Positions 24,609 through 32,138 of a stretch of DNA of 42,603 nucleotides are shown piece after piece (position 1 is the first letter of the stretch; each line of letters opens with the position of its first letter). The DNA comes from Spirochaetota bacterium. GTDB lineage: Bacteria; Spirochaetota; Spirochaetia; Treponematales; Rectinemataceae. The stretch lies in assembly GCA_029265255.1 (NCBI GenBank), contig JAJUJQ010000013.1, positions 1-42,603 of the forward strand, in the 5' to 3' direction. Made by a program: the position numbers and the translations under genes. Below the pieces are notes generated by a model. It did no database searches and was not told where the DNA came from. It was given only the letters and a program-made list of their open reading frames with translations.

Positions 24609-26549
24609 TCACGCTCCTCCTACGTCGATTACGGTCATCATCGCGAGTATGGTGGTGTTAAGAGGGGAGTCCTGGGTAATGACAACCGCCCCAGAATAGT
24701 CCCACTTGGATTTTATCGGGACGATGATATCTCCTGTGTATGGGCCAGCTATCTTTACTGTTTCAGGTTCCACGTTTTCGAACCCAACATTGAATGGATA
24801 TGTGTCTTGGACTCGAATAGACACCCTAGGGACCATCTTTATCGCCGGGTCTCCAGTTGTAGGCATGGTTTTGATTATCCCTGTAAAAGTCCGCCCAATT
24901 GTCACTACTGCCCCATCGGGGACTTGTGCAGGGACACTGGTTGTCCCACTAACCACGATTACGTGGTAGGCGTTGTTTTGATATACAAGTGTTGCATCCC
25001 CAGAGACGCAGGTGATTCCGGCTACCCGCCCTGCCGTGACTGTCTTCTGCTGCGCAAAATCAAGATGTGTCCCGTCGAAGAGTTGGCCCATTTTCACCAG
25101 TCTCCTCGTGCCGGACTCGTTGATGCTGAGGTAAACGGTGTCTACTCCGCTCTCGGTGATGACGGCGATGCTCTCCACCAAACCGCCGAATGTCGAGGTG
25201 AAAAACGCCTGTATCTTTAGTGCGGGGTCGTAAACACAACCAGCCAGCACTCCTGTGTCAAGCACAAACCATATGATGGGTGAGTCGTGGCTCTGGTAGT
25301 CCATCTGCTTGACGCCCGTGAGGGTTTCGTCGGAGAGGTAATTGAATTTCACAGCGTCGTAATTCTCGATATTGGCGTCGTACACATATTGTCGGACGAT
25401 CCTTCGGTTTGTACTCACGAATAACACAATGTTCGCGGCGCTAAGGGGCTGTATGGGTGCGGAGCCATAGTCGGTGTATTTCTGGCAAGAAAAACCTGCG
25501 GATGTTGTTCCGCTCTTAATGATCCGTTCTGCCGTGCTGGTTCCGACAACAAGGTTCCTTCCCGCGGATAGCCAGAGTATTTTTTCGTTTCTTTCTCCCG
25601 CAATGGTTTTTTTGAATGCCGAGGCAGTGCTGATCACGTCTCTTGTATAGGGGACATCTTCATATTCCGGCACCGCCGGGTCATGCCAGCAAGAATAGAG
25701 TGTCTTGAAACCGCTTTCCGTTGCTGGCAGCGAAATATCGATGTAATCCACTCCGATGTCGGTTATATATGTGGTCGCGGCGTTGTAAACAAATTGAATT
25801 CCATCTCCAGTTATCCGATCACCAACCTTCATTTTAGCTATTTCGTCTGCATTCACGCCGGTTATTCTTGTGCTGCCTTGGGTGATTGTCCCGGTGAACG
25901 CGTTTTGCGGCTCTCTGAGTTGTTTCGATGTGTAGGATATCGTGTCGAAATAAACAAAGTTCCCATAGTCGTATGGCTGGCTGGCCCAGATAGTTTGTGG
26001 TTCCGCCTCGGTGCTGGCAAGATAAAGCCGGCCATCAAATATTGCGATCGCTCTCGGATAGTTGGTGGGGCCGTTAAATGGCTGATATCCTTCGTTATAG
26101 GTAATTACCAAATCTCCGAATGTAAAGGTGTCTACACTTATCATCTCGAGGATTTTTACGGGTGCGACTCCGGATGCAATGAACAGTTTTGCCCCATCCT
26201 GGGCAAATTGTAGAATGCTTTGATCGGTGTAGGGCGTGGTAATTGTAATCGGGTTTCCCTCTGATAACAGGAGTGCCCCGTTTTTCCATATCCTAATTTT
26301 GGATGCCGAAAATTCAAGAATATATGCGACGTCGTCAGAAACCTGAAACGGAATTAGTCGCACGGCATAATTCCCGATATCTCCCTGATACCATGTCCCA
26401 GGTCGTAGCGTTGCCCCGCCAGGGAAGAACGGGACAAAGTTGTTTAATTCTTGAAGCCCTTTTCGGAATATTTCAGTCTCATAGCGCCCCTTCCATTTTT
26501 GTGAGAGTATCCCCGCCGTAAAATCGTTTATGAGCTGTTTCTGCTGCAT
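24609..26549 (-). CDS. Tail tubular protein B-like (gp12-like nozzle)
   Basis: 646 aa beta-rich protein. The start MQQKQLINDFTAGILSQKWK, followed by RYETEIFRKGLQELNNFVPF and GGATLRPGTWYQG, is characteristic of podophage tail nozzle or stabilisation proteins (T7 gp12 type), as are AIFDGRLYLAST and TIWASQPYDYGNF. It would form the lower tail tube. Its start codon overlaps the last base of the gp11-like stop (TAATG). Confidence 0.9.
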   Translation of the reverse strand: MQQKQLINDFTAGILSQKWKGRYETEIFRKGLQELNNFVPFFPGGATLRPGTWYQGDIGNYAVRLIPFQVSDDVAYILEFSASKIRIWKNGALLLSEGNPITITTPYTDQSILQFAQDGAKLFIASGVAPVKILEMISVDTFTFGDLVITYNEGYQPFNGPTNYPRAIAIFDGRLYLASTEAEPQTIWASQPYDYGNFVYFDTISYTSKQLREPQNAFTGTITQGSTRITGVNADEIAKMKVGDRITGDGIQFVYNAATTYITDIGVDYIDISLPATESGFKTLYSCWHDPAVPEYEDVPYTRDVISTASAFKKTIAGERNEKILWLSAGRNLVVGTSTAERIIKSGTTSAGFSCQKYTDYGSAPIQPLSAANIVLFVSTNRRIVRQYVYDANIENYDAVKFNYLSDETLTGVKQMDYQSHDSPIIWFVLDTGVLAGCVYDPALKIQAFFTSTFGGLVESIAVITESGVDTVYLSINESGTRRLVKMGQLFDGTHLDFAQQKTVTAGRVAGITCVSGDATLVYQNNAYHVIVVSGTTSVPAQVPDGAVVTIGRTFTGIIKTMPTTGDPAIKMVPRVSIRVQDTYPFNVGFENVEPETVKIAGPYTGDIIVPIKSKWDYSGAVVITQDSPLNTTILAMMTVIDVGGA

Positions 26550-27166
26550 TAAACTCTCCTAATAGACGGGGGGTAATCGAATATTCCTTCCATCCATGGT
26601 CCTGGTGCAGCTTGCCCCTGGTGCTTCTCTCGGTTCGTCTTTGTGACCGCCTGAGCGATCATCCCCATTGCCGACTGTGCGAGCGCGACTTCATTTTCAT
26701 GCGTGCCCGTTATCGGGTAGGCCAACATGCTTGCCAGCTGTGTTGCCACCGCTTCAATAAGCAGGTCGTCCCATTTCGAGCAGTCTTTCTCGTCGTAGGT
26801 GTAAATCAGCACAGGCTCCTGTTCGTTGACGTAGAGTGATCGGCCCTCTATTTCTGCCGGTATCTCTTGTCCATAGACGTCCACCACTTTGACCCTGTTG
26901 ATGTAGTCGGAAGGGAGCACCGCCATGTAAGCGAATCCGGTATAGTTTTCAGAAAATTCTGTCGCCGCGAGTCTTGTGCGCCTCTGGATGCATGTCCACG
27001 CAGCCATTCTGAAAATCTGGCGTCTGGCACGTGGATAATACATCTTCGCCATCTCGGTCGCCTGCCCAGAGCTGGTGGCGTTCGCCAGCGTCCCATCTGT
27101 AGATGTGATTGTTTCGTTATAGTGAAGTTTCGCGAGGGCAAGGTTTACAACATCTATCTCTGTCAT
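26549..27166 (-). CDS. Tail tubular protein A-like (gp11-like adaptor)
   Basis: 205 aa. The N-terminus MTEIDVVNLALAKLHYNETI, then a helical segment with YYPRARRQIFRMAAWTCIQRR and LPSDYINRVKVVD, matches the gp11/gp4-like head-to-tail adaptor family of podophages. It would join portal and nozzle. It is directly upstream of the gp12-like gene, as in T7-type phages. Confidence 0.87.
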   Translation of the reverse strand: MTEIDVVNLALAKLHYNETITSTDGTLANATSSGQATEMAKMYYPRARRQIFRMAAWTCIQRRTRLAATEFSENYTGFAYMAVLPSDYINRVKVVDVYGQEIPAEIEGRSLYVNEQEPVLIYTYDEKDCSKWDDLLIEAVATQLASMLAYPITGTHENEVALAQSAMGMIAQAVTKTNREKHQGQAAPGPWMEGIFDYPPSIRRV

Positions 27167-27185
27167 GGCGATTCCTCATGGAAAC

Positions 27186-27204
27186 AGGGGGCCTAGCGCC
27201 CCCT
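27186..27204 (-). promoter_or_regulatory. Intercistronic GC hairpin before the gp11-like gene
   Basis: AGGGGGC and GCCCCCT pair perfectly (7 bp) around a 5-nt loop in the 47-bp gap between the 64-aa gene and the gp11-like gene. On the minus-strand RNA no U-run follows, so it is unlikely to be a full terminator. It may stabilise the 3' end of the upstream messages or reduce read-through. Confidence 0.55.
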
Positions 27205-27213
27205 ATTTCTTGG

Positions 27214-27408
27214 TCAAAACTCCTCCCAGTTCTCAAACTGGAAGTTTTTCGGGATTTCCGTCCCAGGCTGAAACTCCAAGACGGCGACGCGCGACTGGTC
27301 TGGTACCTTGTCCTCGCCGTAATAGCGAGTGCCATTGTAGTAGCAGGTAACCTTGCACCTGAACCTTCGCGGCTTGTCGCCGACGCGATAATCTGGTTTC
27401 GTTGCCAT
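27214..27408 (-). CDS. Small unknown virion-region protein
   Basis: 64 aa from ATG 27408, one base after the stop of the cement gene; the longer reading frame upstream lies inside that gene. Basic N-terminal half with VTCYYNGTRYYGEDKV, acidic C-terminal end (ENWEEF). No membrane segment. It sits between cement and tail adaptor genes and may be a head-completion or minor head protein; this is inferred from position. Confidence 0.65.
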   Translation of the reverse strand: MATKPDYRVGDKPRRFRCKVTCYYNGTRYYGEDKVPDQSRVAVLEFQPGTEIPKNFQFENWEEF

Positions 27409-27409
27409 G

Positions 27410-27802
27410 TTACACCGCCTGGCGTAGATACGCCGAAACATTCGCCGTGGTGAACGTGCTTGACGCCACCGTGGACGTGACAAACTTCACGCGCACGTAG
27501 CGTTTGATGTTGTACGGAATCGCCACGGTGAGGAATTTCCCCTTGACTAGATTCGCGGCGGTAAGCCCGGAAATCGAAATCGCCTCGTCCTCCGGAGAGG
27601 TGAATGCTTCGTCGGTTGCGCTCTGAAGCGTAACCGCGAGACGGCCGTCTGCTCCCACCGCATTGACGTCTGACCAAAGCTCGAGGTAGATGGGTTCGAC
27701 ATCGCCAAGCTTCGCCGCTCCTGTGTCGAGTACGTCGGAATACACGGTGCCTGCGTTTTTGACGTCTTTGTCTTTGCACAGAATGTTAGAAACATGATAC
27801 AT
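27410..27802 (-). CDS. Bbp16-like capsid cement protein
   Basis: 130 aa. The sequence VYSDVLDTGAAKLGDVEPIYLELW followed by GRLAVTLQSATDEAF and YNIKRYVRVKF fits the Bbp16-type cement family of Bordetella phage BPP-1, a jelly-roll-like protein that clamps capsid hexamers. It lies directly after the major capsid gene, as in BPP-1. The start ATG 27802 follows AAGGAGATACAGC. Confidence 0.82.
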   Translation of the reverse strand: MYHVSNILCKDKDVKNAGTVYSDVLDTGAAKLGDVEPIYLELWSDVNAVGADGRLAVTLQSATDEAFTSPEDEAISISGLTAANLVKGKFLTVAIPYNIKRYVRVKFVTSTVASSTFTTANVSAYLRQAV

Positions 27803-27820
27803 GCTGTATCTCCTTTTATG

Positions 27821-27838
27821 CGGGGGCTTTCGCCCCCG
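27821..27838 (-). promoter_or_regulatory. GAAA-tetraloop hairpin between capsid and cement genes
   Basis: On the minus-strand RNA CGGGGGC-GAAA-GCCCCCG forms a 7-bp stem capped by a GNRA loop. It follows the capsid stop by 5 nt and precedes the cement ribosome site. No U-run follows in the direction of transcription, while TTTTGTT follows on the plus strand. It probably protects or divides the abundant capsid message rather than ending it. Confidence 0.6.
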
Positions 27839-27843
27839 TTTTG

Positions 27844-28821
27844 TTAGCTGACCAGAGACTCCGTGTTCAGGATCGCGTCGACCTGGCGGAACCTGATTTC
27901 ACCGAGATGTGTCGTCGGCCTTCCCCATGGATCATCCTTCTGGACGAGGTACTTGCCGCGCTCGATCGTGGTGTACTGCTCAAGGATGGTGAGCACGTCG
28001 GAGTTCATGTAGGCGACCACTGTGCCCGCACCAGGCGCCAGCTTGTTCTTGGCCTGTATGAGCTTTTTCAGGATCGTCTCAGCGTTGCTCGTCAGCGGGT
28101 TGATGTTCGCAATGCGCTTGATGGAGCGCGGGTCTCGCACCGTGATGCCGAAGTGCGTAGAGTAGAACGTGCGGTAGACAGGGAGGGTGCCAGTGACACC
28201 GTTGACCGTCCGCTGAATATCCTGCTTGCCGCGATACTCCGCTTTGACTCCGAGAGCCGCTCGCCCGTGTGGGTAGATGAGCTTGGCCATGACCGGCGAC
28301 CATTTCACAAGGATGATGGACGTGAGGTTTGTTCCCGAGGTCTCAACACCAAACACGCTCGAGTTGTCGATCGTGGACGGGAGTCTCGAGAGAATGCCGT
28401 CGATGTACTCTGGGCCGTCTGCGCGCTTGGCGTAGAGGAGGTCATCAACCTGAGTCTGTCCAAGCCCCTCAAGGAACGCCCGGTCTTCGGAATCGAGCAG
28501 GGCGGCCTTACTGGGCGCATGGTCTGCCATGTTCGCGTCGACATCGGAATAATCCTCGAGCATCTCGATCGTGTCCTCGATCTGGCGCGTTTTGCTGGAC
28601 TCCGAACCGATGGGCTGGCCATAGATTCTGCGAGTTCCAGAGGGAAGCGAGACACGCTGCGTGGTGCGGTTGACCGTACCATCAGAGGCCTCTCCCATGA
28701 CGGCGTCAATGAGCATTTCATTGGTCTCGCTCATTGACTCGATGATGAAAATTTCGTTCTTTCCAGCGAAGCGTTTTGCGAGTTCTATAGGAGTGAGTTC
28801 GTTAAGGACAGTGGTGGACAT
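27844..28821 (-). CDS. Major capsid protein
   Basis: 325 aa. Its place after the scaffold gene and before the cement gene, and a domain order with an N-terminal helix (ELTPIELAKRFAG), an acidic region and a long beta-rich body, identify it as the shell protein. Segments such as LLYAKRADGPEYIDGILSRL and RTFYSTHFGITVRDPRSIKR resemble podophage capsids of the BPP-1 group. Probably HK97-fold; not shown by sequence alone. Confidence 0.85.
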   Translation of the reverse strand: MSTTVLNELTPIELAKRFAGKNEIFIIESMSETNEMLIDAVMGEASDGTVNRTTQRVSLPSGTRRIYGQPIGSESSKTRQIEDTIEMLEDYSDVDANMADHAPSKAALLDSEDRAFLEGLGQTQVDDLLYAKRADGPEYIDGILSRLPSTIDNSSVFGVETSGTNLTSIILVKWSPVMAKLIYPHGRAALGVKAEYRGKQDIQRTVNGVTGTLPVYRTFYSTHFGITVRDPRSIKRIANINPLTSNAETILKKLIQAKNKLAPGAGTVVAYMNSDVLTILEQYTTIERGKYLVQKDDPWGRPTTHLGEIRFRQVDAILNTESLVS

Positions 28822-28836
28822 AATGGTCCTTCGCCC

Positions 28837-29694
28837 TTAGTCCTCCAGACCTGGTCTATCTATTCCCCCTAGTCGTGCAGGCATACGATGCGGTCCCCCA
28901 TGTGGAGTTGTGTCTTCTGAGATCATGCTTCCAACTTTTGCGAGGAAACGCGCGAACGCCCGAGAGTTCCCCATCCCAGAATCTTCTAGTTCTTTCATGA
29001 GGTCGCTATCACCAGCGGCGCGCATTGCCCGAACCATAAGGTTGTAGTTTTGGTTGTACTTGTCGCCCCACTCTTGTTTCATTGCAGCTTCTGTTTCCTT
29101 CGCAACCGCCCTCATCCTTTCGGTGTAGGCTTTTGCGAGGTCGGCGTAGCTTTTTGATGCATTTCTGAGGAGTTCTTGTGCTTTATTTTGGGGCAGGTTC
29201 AAACCAAACGCCATTTTGCGTATCTCGTCGACCTGGGCTTCCGATAGACCTAATCCTTCGGCGTTGAGCTTATAGTCTTCTGGTTTTTCCGGGACGCCGA
29301 GCTTTGTGTAAAAAGCCCGCCATTCCGTTTCGGGCGCGTCATCCTTCGGGATACTTACCATGCCACCTATTTTGCTGTCCGCTTCCATCGCGGCCTTCAC
29401 TAGGTCATCCATTGATTTGAATTTCCCTGCATAGGCTACGATCTTCGGGTCCGCTTTCAGCTCTTTCGAGAGGCCGGCTGCATATCCTGGCAGGACTCCG
29501 GTCTGCGTGGGTGTGCTTTCCTTTGCCTGGGATTTGTCGTCCTGGGCTGCCTGCTGCGACGCAGCTTGGCTACCACTACCGGTTTCCTCTTTAAGACTGG
29601 TGGCAAAGGTGACCGGCTCCTTCGTTCCCGCGTCCGCTGCCTGGGTGGGGTTGCCTCTATCGAGACCCGCAACCGTGGCTACATCATCTGGCAT
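28837..29694 (-). CDS. Capsid scaffold protein
   Basis: 285 aa, acidic and very Ala/Lys/Glu/Gln-rich with low-complexity N-terminus (about 1-70). The segment SIPKDDAPETEWRAFYTKLG and PEKPEDYKL is a signature of podophage scaffold proteins, followed by helical coils (about 140-235). Scaffolds guide procapsid assembly and leave before DNA packaging. Located between the Bbp19-like and capsid genes, as expected. Confidence 0.87.
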   Translation of the reverse strand: MPDDVATVAGLDRGNPTQAADAGTKEPVTFATSLKEETGSGSQAASQQAAQDDKSQAKESTPTQTGVLPGYAAGLSKELKADPKIVAYAGKFKSMDDLVKAAMEADSKIGGMVSIPKDDAPETEWRAFYTKLGVPEKPEDYKLNAEGLGLSEAQVDEIRKMAFGLNLPQNKAQELLRNASKSYADLAKAYTERMRAVAKETEAAMKQEWGDKYNQNYNLMVRAMRAAGDSDLMKELEDSGMGNSRAFARFLAKVGSMISEDTTPHGGPHRMPARLGGIDRPGLED

Positions 29695-29704
29695 TCCGTG
29701 CCTC

Positions 29705-29962
29705 CTATTTCCCGAGCTTGAGCATCAACTCGATAGCCAATGCTGCGTCTTTGGCCTGTGTAAATCCGAGGCGCTCTCGCAAGTAGAAAACCGCGAAATT
29801 GCGCCGAGCCACGGACTCTGGGTCTGTGGCCTGTGAAAAAAAACCAAGGTCAAGCAAGAGTGCCGTGAGCACTTTTATTCCGTCTGGCGTCGAAAATACC
29901 CTGCGTACTAAAGCCCTCGCCTCTCGTTCCTGTTCGCTCTTCTTGATCTGTTCTTCGTTCAT
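29705..29962 (-). CDS. Bbp19-like small protein
   Basis: 85 aa. RRVFSTPDGIKVLTALLLDLGFF and RRNFAVFYLRERLGF follow the pattern of the Bbp19 family, found between portal and scaffold genes in BPP-1-like podophages. Mostly helical. Function not known; the conserved position suggests head assembly. The start overlaps the portal stop (ATGA). Confidence 0.78.
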   Translation of the reverse strand: MNEEQIKKSEQEREARALVRRVFSTPDGIKVLTALLLDLGFFSQATDPESVARRNFAVFYLRERLGFTQAKDAALAIELMLKLGK

Positions 29963-31632
29963 ACCGCCTCCGTCATCTGTTCAGCAGGAGACCCCGGCTG
30001 TGGCGTCTGCCTGAGCTTGTCGTAGTTTTGCGCGATTCTGTTCGCCGCGGCCTCCGCCTGTTGTGCCTGCATGAGTTGCTGCTGTTGCTGTAGCCTGCTC
30101 TGGCGGATCGCATCGACGTCTTCTTTTTCCCGAATGACGGAAGCCGGCGCACCGACCGACTCGAGCGATTTGCGCATGAGCTCGTCAAAGTCGACGTTGT
30201 CCATCGAATCGGGGTTGATTTGCGCGAGCGCGGTCACGTATCCGATCGCGTTGTTGAGTCCCGAGGATTGGAAATACTGGCGCTGCATCTGGGATAGCCG
30301 CCCTAGAAACTCTATTTTGAGGTGTGCTCCACCCTGAACCGCCTCCTGGACAGCCTTTGGTGGAGAAGGTAGCTGCCCTGCTCGGAATAGGATGTTAAAG
30401 GTGCGCCGGACGTTTGGCTGTAGCACCTGCTGCTCGTATGTTCCCACGCTGTAGCCGATGACGGATATCTTTTCGCCCATGCGCTCGATCACTTCGCGGG
30501 CAGTCATCTCGCGCTCTGCGTTGCCTAGCATCATGTAGAGATCAACGTTGAAATGCTCGTTGATGGCTTTTTCGGTGCGATCCTCGTTGTCGACCGTGAT
30601 GGGGTAGTTCGCGCCCAGCGTAATGGGTTCAATGCGCTGGTTCGCGTTTTGCACGTAGATGTGATAGCCTGGGATGAGGTAGTCTTGCCCCTCGAGCCCT
30701 TCATCGACGATCATCGGTGGGTCTGCGATCCGTTGGCCGAGTGCAATGCGGCTCTTGGCCATCTGATTGACTGCGTAGACTTCCCCGAGCGCATCCATCG
30801 CAGGCGTGAGCGGATAATCTTGGCCATCGAGCTGGTAGTATCCCCACGCACAGTACGGCATCTCGTAATAGCCGCCGGCGTCGATAATCCATTTATTCGC
30901 CTGGTCGTACCATACGGAGACGTAGGGCATTTTAACGCTTCTGGGGCCGGTGGCGTACTTTAGATAGCGTTTATCCATCGGCATAACGAGATGGTAAATG
31001 CGCACGCCTTCGAGTGGGTTCCGCTCCGCGTCCCGGGTGATGGACTCGTGCAGGTTGTCTTTGCCAAACCGCTGAATTATTGCTCTGCGCGAGTACCAGT
31101 GCTCGTCGAGCACCACGTCGATCTCGCCGTATGCGTTCCTCGCGTACCATACCGCCTTAGGGTGTCGCGCTCGATACACGATCGAGCCGGTGCCCTGATC
31201 TTCCTCCGAGAGCATACATCCACCAGTGATATGGCCGTCTGGGACAAGCTCACCGAGCGTGGGGTAAAATCTCGTGCGGTTGAAATGCGCAAGGACGAGC
31301 TCCTGACATTCATCGAGCCAGTCGGCGACCATGTACTGTTTATTAAGTTCTGGGTCGTCAAACTGTAGCTTCATCCACGCGGTCCTGCGGTTTGCGGTGT
31401 ACTCTTGGAAACCGCCGGATGCGATCTCTAGGGCCCTACGTGCGCGTGTCGAATAGTTGATCGTCGGTTTTCTGGTCTTTGCGTAATCGTCGGGCGCGTA
31501 GAATTTGCGGCCCGGGTAGACCTTATCCCACAGTTCGTCCCACACGCTCTCCCACGGCTGACGGGCCTGCTGAAGCGCCTGGATGAGCGAATCCATCTCT
31601 TGGATTATTGGATCGTCTGTTGTGCGCGTCAT
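29959..31632 (-). CDS. Head-tail connector portal protein
   Basis: 557 aa. The N-terminal segment (ARQPWESVWDELWDKVYPGRK, then TRARRALEIASGGFQEYTANR) and later DGHITGGCMLSEED and YAVNQMAKSRIALGQRI are typical of the podophage head-tail connector family. It forms the dodecameric ring through which DNA passes. The C-terminal 60 residues are Gln/Ala-rich. Start overlaps the preceding stop by 4 nt. Confidence 0.92.
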   Translation of the reverse strand: MTRTTDDPIIQEMDSLIQALQQARQPWESVWDELWDKVYPGRKFYAPDDYAKTRKPTINYSTRARRALEIASGGFQEYTANRRTAWMKLQFDDPELNKQYMVADWLDECQELVLAHFNRTRFYPTLGELVPDGHITGGCMLSEEDQGTGSIVYRARHPKAVWYARNAYGEIDVVLDEHWYSRRAIIQRFGKDNLHESITRDAERNPLEGVRIYHLVMPMDKRYLKYATGPRSVKMPYVSVWYDQANKWIIDAGGYYEMPYCAWGYYQLDGQDYPLTPAMDALGEVYAVNQMAKSRIALGQRIADPPMIVDEGLEGQDYLIPGYHIYVQNANQRIEPITLGANYPITVDNEDRTEKAINEHFNVDLYMMLGNAEREMTAREVIERMGEKISVIGYSVGTYEQQVLQPNVRRTFNILFRAGQLPSPPKAVQEAVQGGAHLKIEFLGRLSQMQRQYFQSSGLNNAIGYVTALAQINPDSMDNVDFDELMRKSLESVGAPASVIREKEDVDAIRQSRLQQQQQLMQAQQAEAAANRIAQNYDKLRQTPQPGSPAEQMTEAV

Positions 31633-31961
31633 ACTCCGACCCTGTTAATTTGGGGCTGATACTGCGGCTGCTGCTTCTTTGCCTTTTCCTTGATCTGCTC
31701 AAGTAGCTGTTCCAGCTCTTCGTTGGTCAGGTTCTGCAGCCCCTCGCTTTTAGCCAACGCATGCAGCGCATCAGTACGCGTGTACGTACTTTCGCCGCTT
31801 ATATAGTTTTCTGTCGGCGTCCCATTATCGTCCACTTCTTGCTGGAACCCTGGGATGTCTGAATCCTGCTGCTTTTTCTTTTTCGCGCTCTGGAATGCGG
31901 TTGTAAACGTCCTATCTCCGGCCTTGATAGATGGTAGTGTGTCTCCGTTTACAAAGCTCAT
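31629..31961 (-). CDS. Unknown protein between terminase and portal
   Basis: 110 aa from ATG 31961 with AAGGAG 8 nt upstream; the frame before it has no ribosome site. The N-terminal part is polar (SAKKKKQQDSD), the C-terminal part a Glu/Gln/Lys-rich helix (LTNEELEQLLEQIKEKAKKQ). Possibly a minor head protein; family not recognised. It contains one of the two AGTACG...CGTACT palindromes. First gene after a 177-bp non-coding gap. Confidence 0.7.
   Translation of the reverse strand: MSFVNGDTLPSIKAGDRTFTTAFQSAKKKKQQDSDIPGFQQEVDDNGTPTENYISGESTYTRTDALHALAKSEGLQNLTNEELEQLLEQIKEKAKKQQPQYQPQINRVGV
31773..31790. promoter_or_regulatory. 18-bp palindromic site, copy inside the 110-aa gene
   Basis: AGTACG-6 nt-CGTACT, with sequence matching 16 of 18 bases with the site at 32110-32127; only bases 7 and 8 differ. 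It lies within the coding region (SerThrTyrThrArgThr). Two nearly identical palindromes 337 bp apart suggest a protein-binding pair. Confidence 0.5.
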
Positions 31962-32081
31962 GATGCGCTCCTTGTAAAAAAGTGGGACGGCTTGGCGGAG
32001 GTCGGCCTCACGTCCCTGCATGGATTTCCTCTCGATCGGTAGGCGCATCCGTCGGGAGGCTTTAGACCCGTGGATAATCCC

Positions 32082-32110
32082 TGTATAGCACTATTTTGTT
32101 TTTTGCACAA
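32082..32110 (-). promoter_or_regulatory. Possible promoter for the morphogenesis genes
   Basis: On the minus strand TTGTGC and TATACA are separated by 17 bp, with TG one base before the -10 (extended -10 pattern). They lie in the only sizeable gap of this region (31962-32138), which also holds the 32110-32127 palindrome abutting the -35. The -10 lacks the usual final T, so the promoter may need an activator bound at the palindrome. Confidence 0.35.
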
Positions 32111-32127
32111 GTACGGATGTACGTACT
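32110..32127. promoter_or_regulatory. 18-bp palindromic site abutting the putative -35
   Basis: AGTACG-GATGTA-CGTACT, near-identical to 31773-31790. It lies upstream of the possible minus-strand promoter and just after terL. It could be an activator operator or part of the packaging start site. A weaker version (matching about 13 of 16 fixed bases) is at 35879-35896 in another gap. Confidence 0.5.
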
Positions 32128-32138
32128 ATCTATTTCCC

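Noticed and set aside
27821..27838. Hairpin as a true terminator after the capsid gene
   Set aside because: The T-run is on the plus strand only, where there is no gene; minus-strand transcription must continue to the tail genes.
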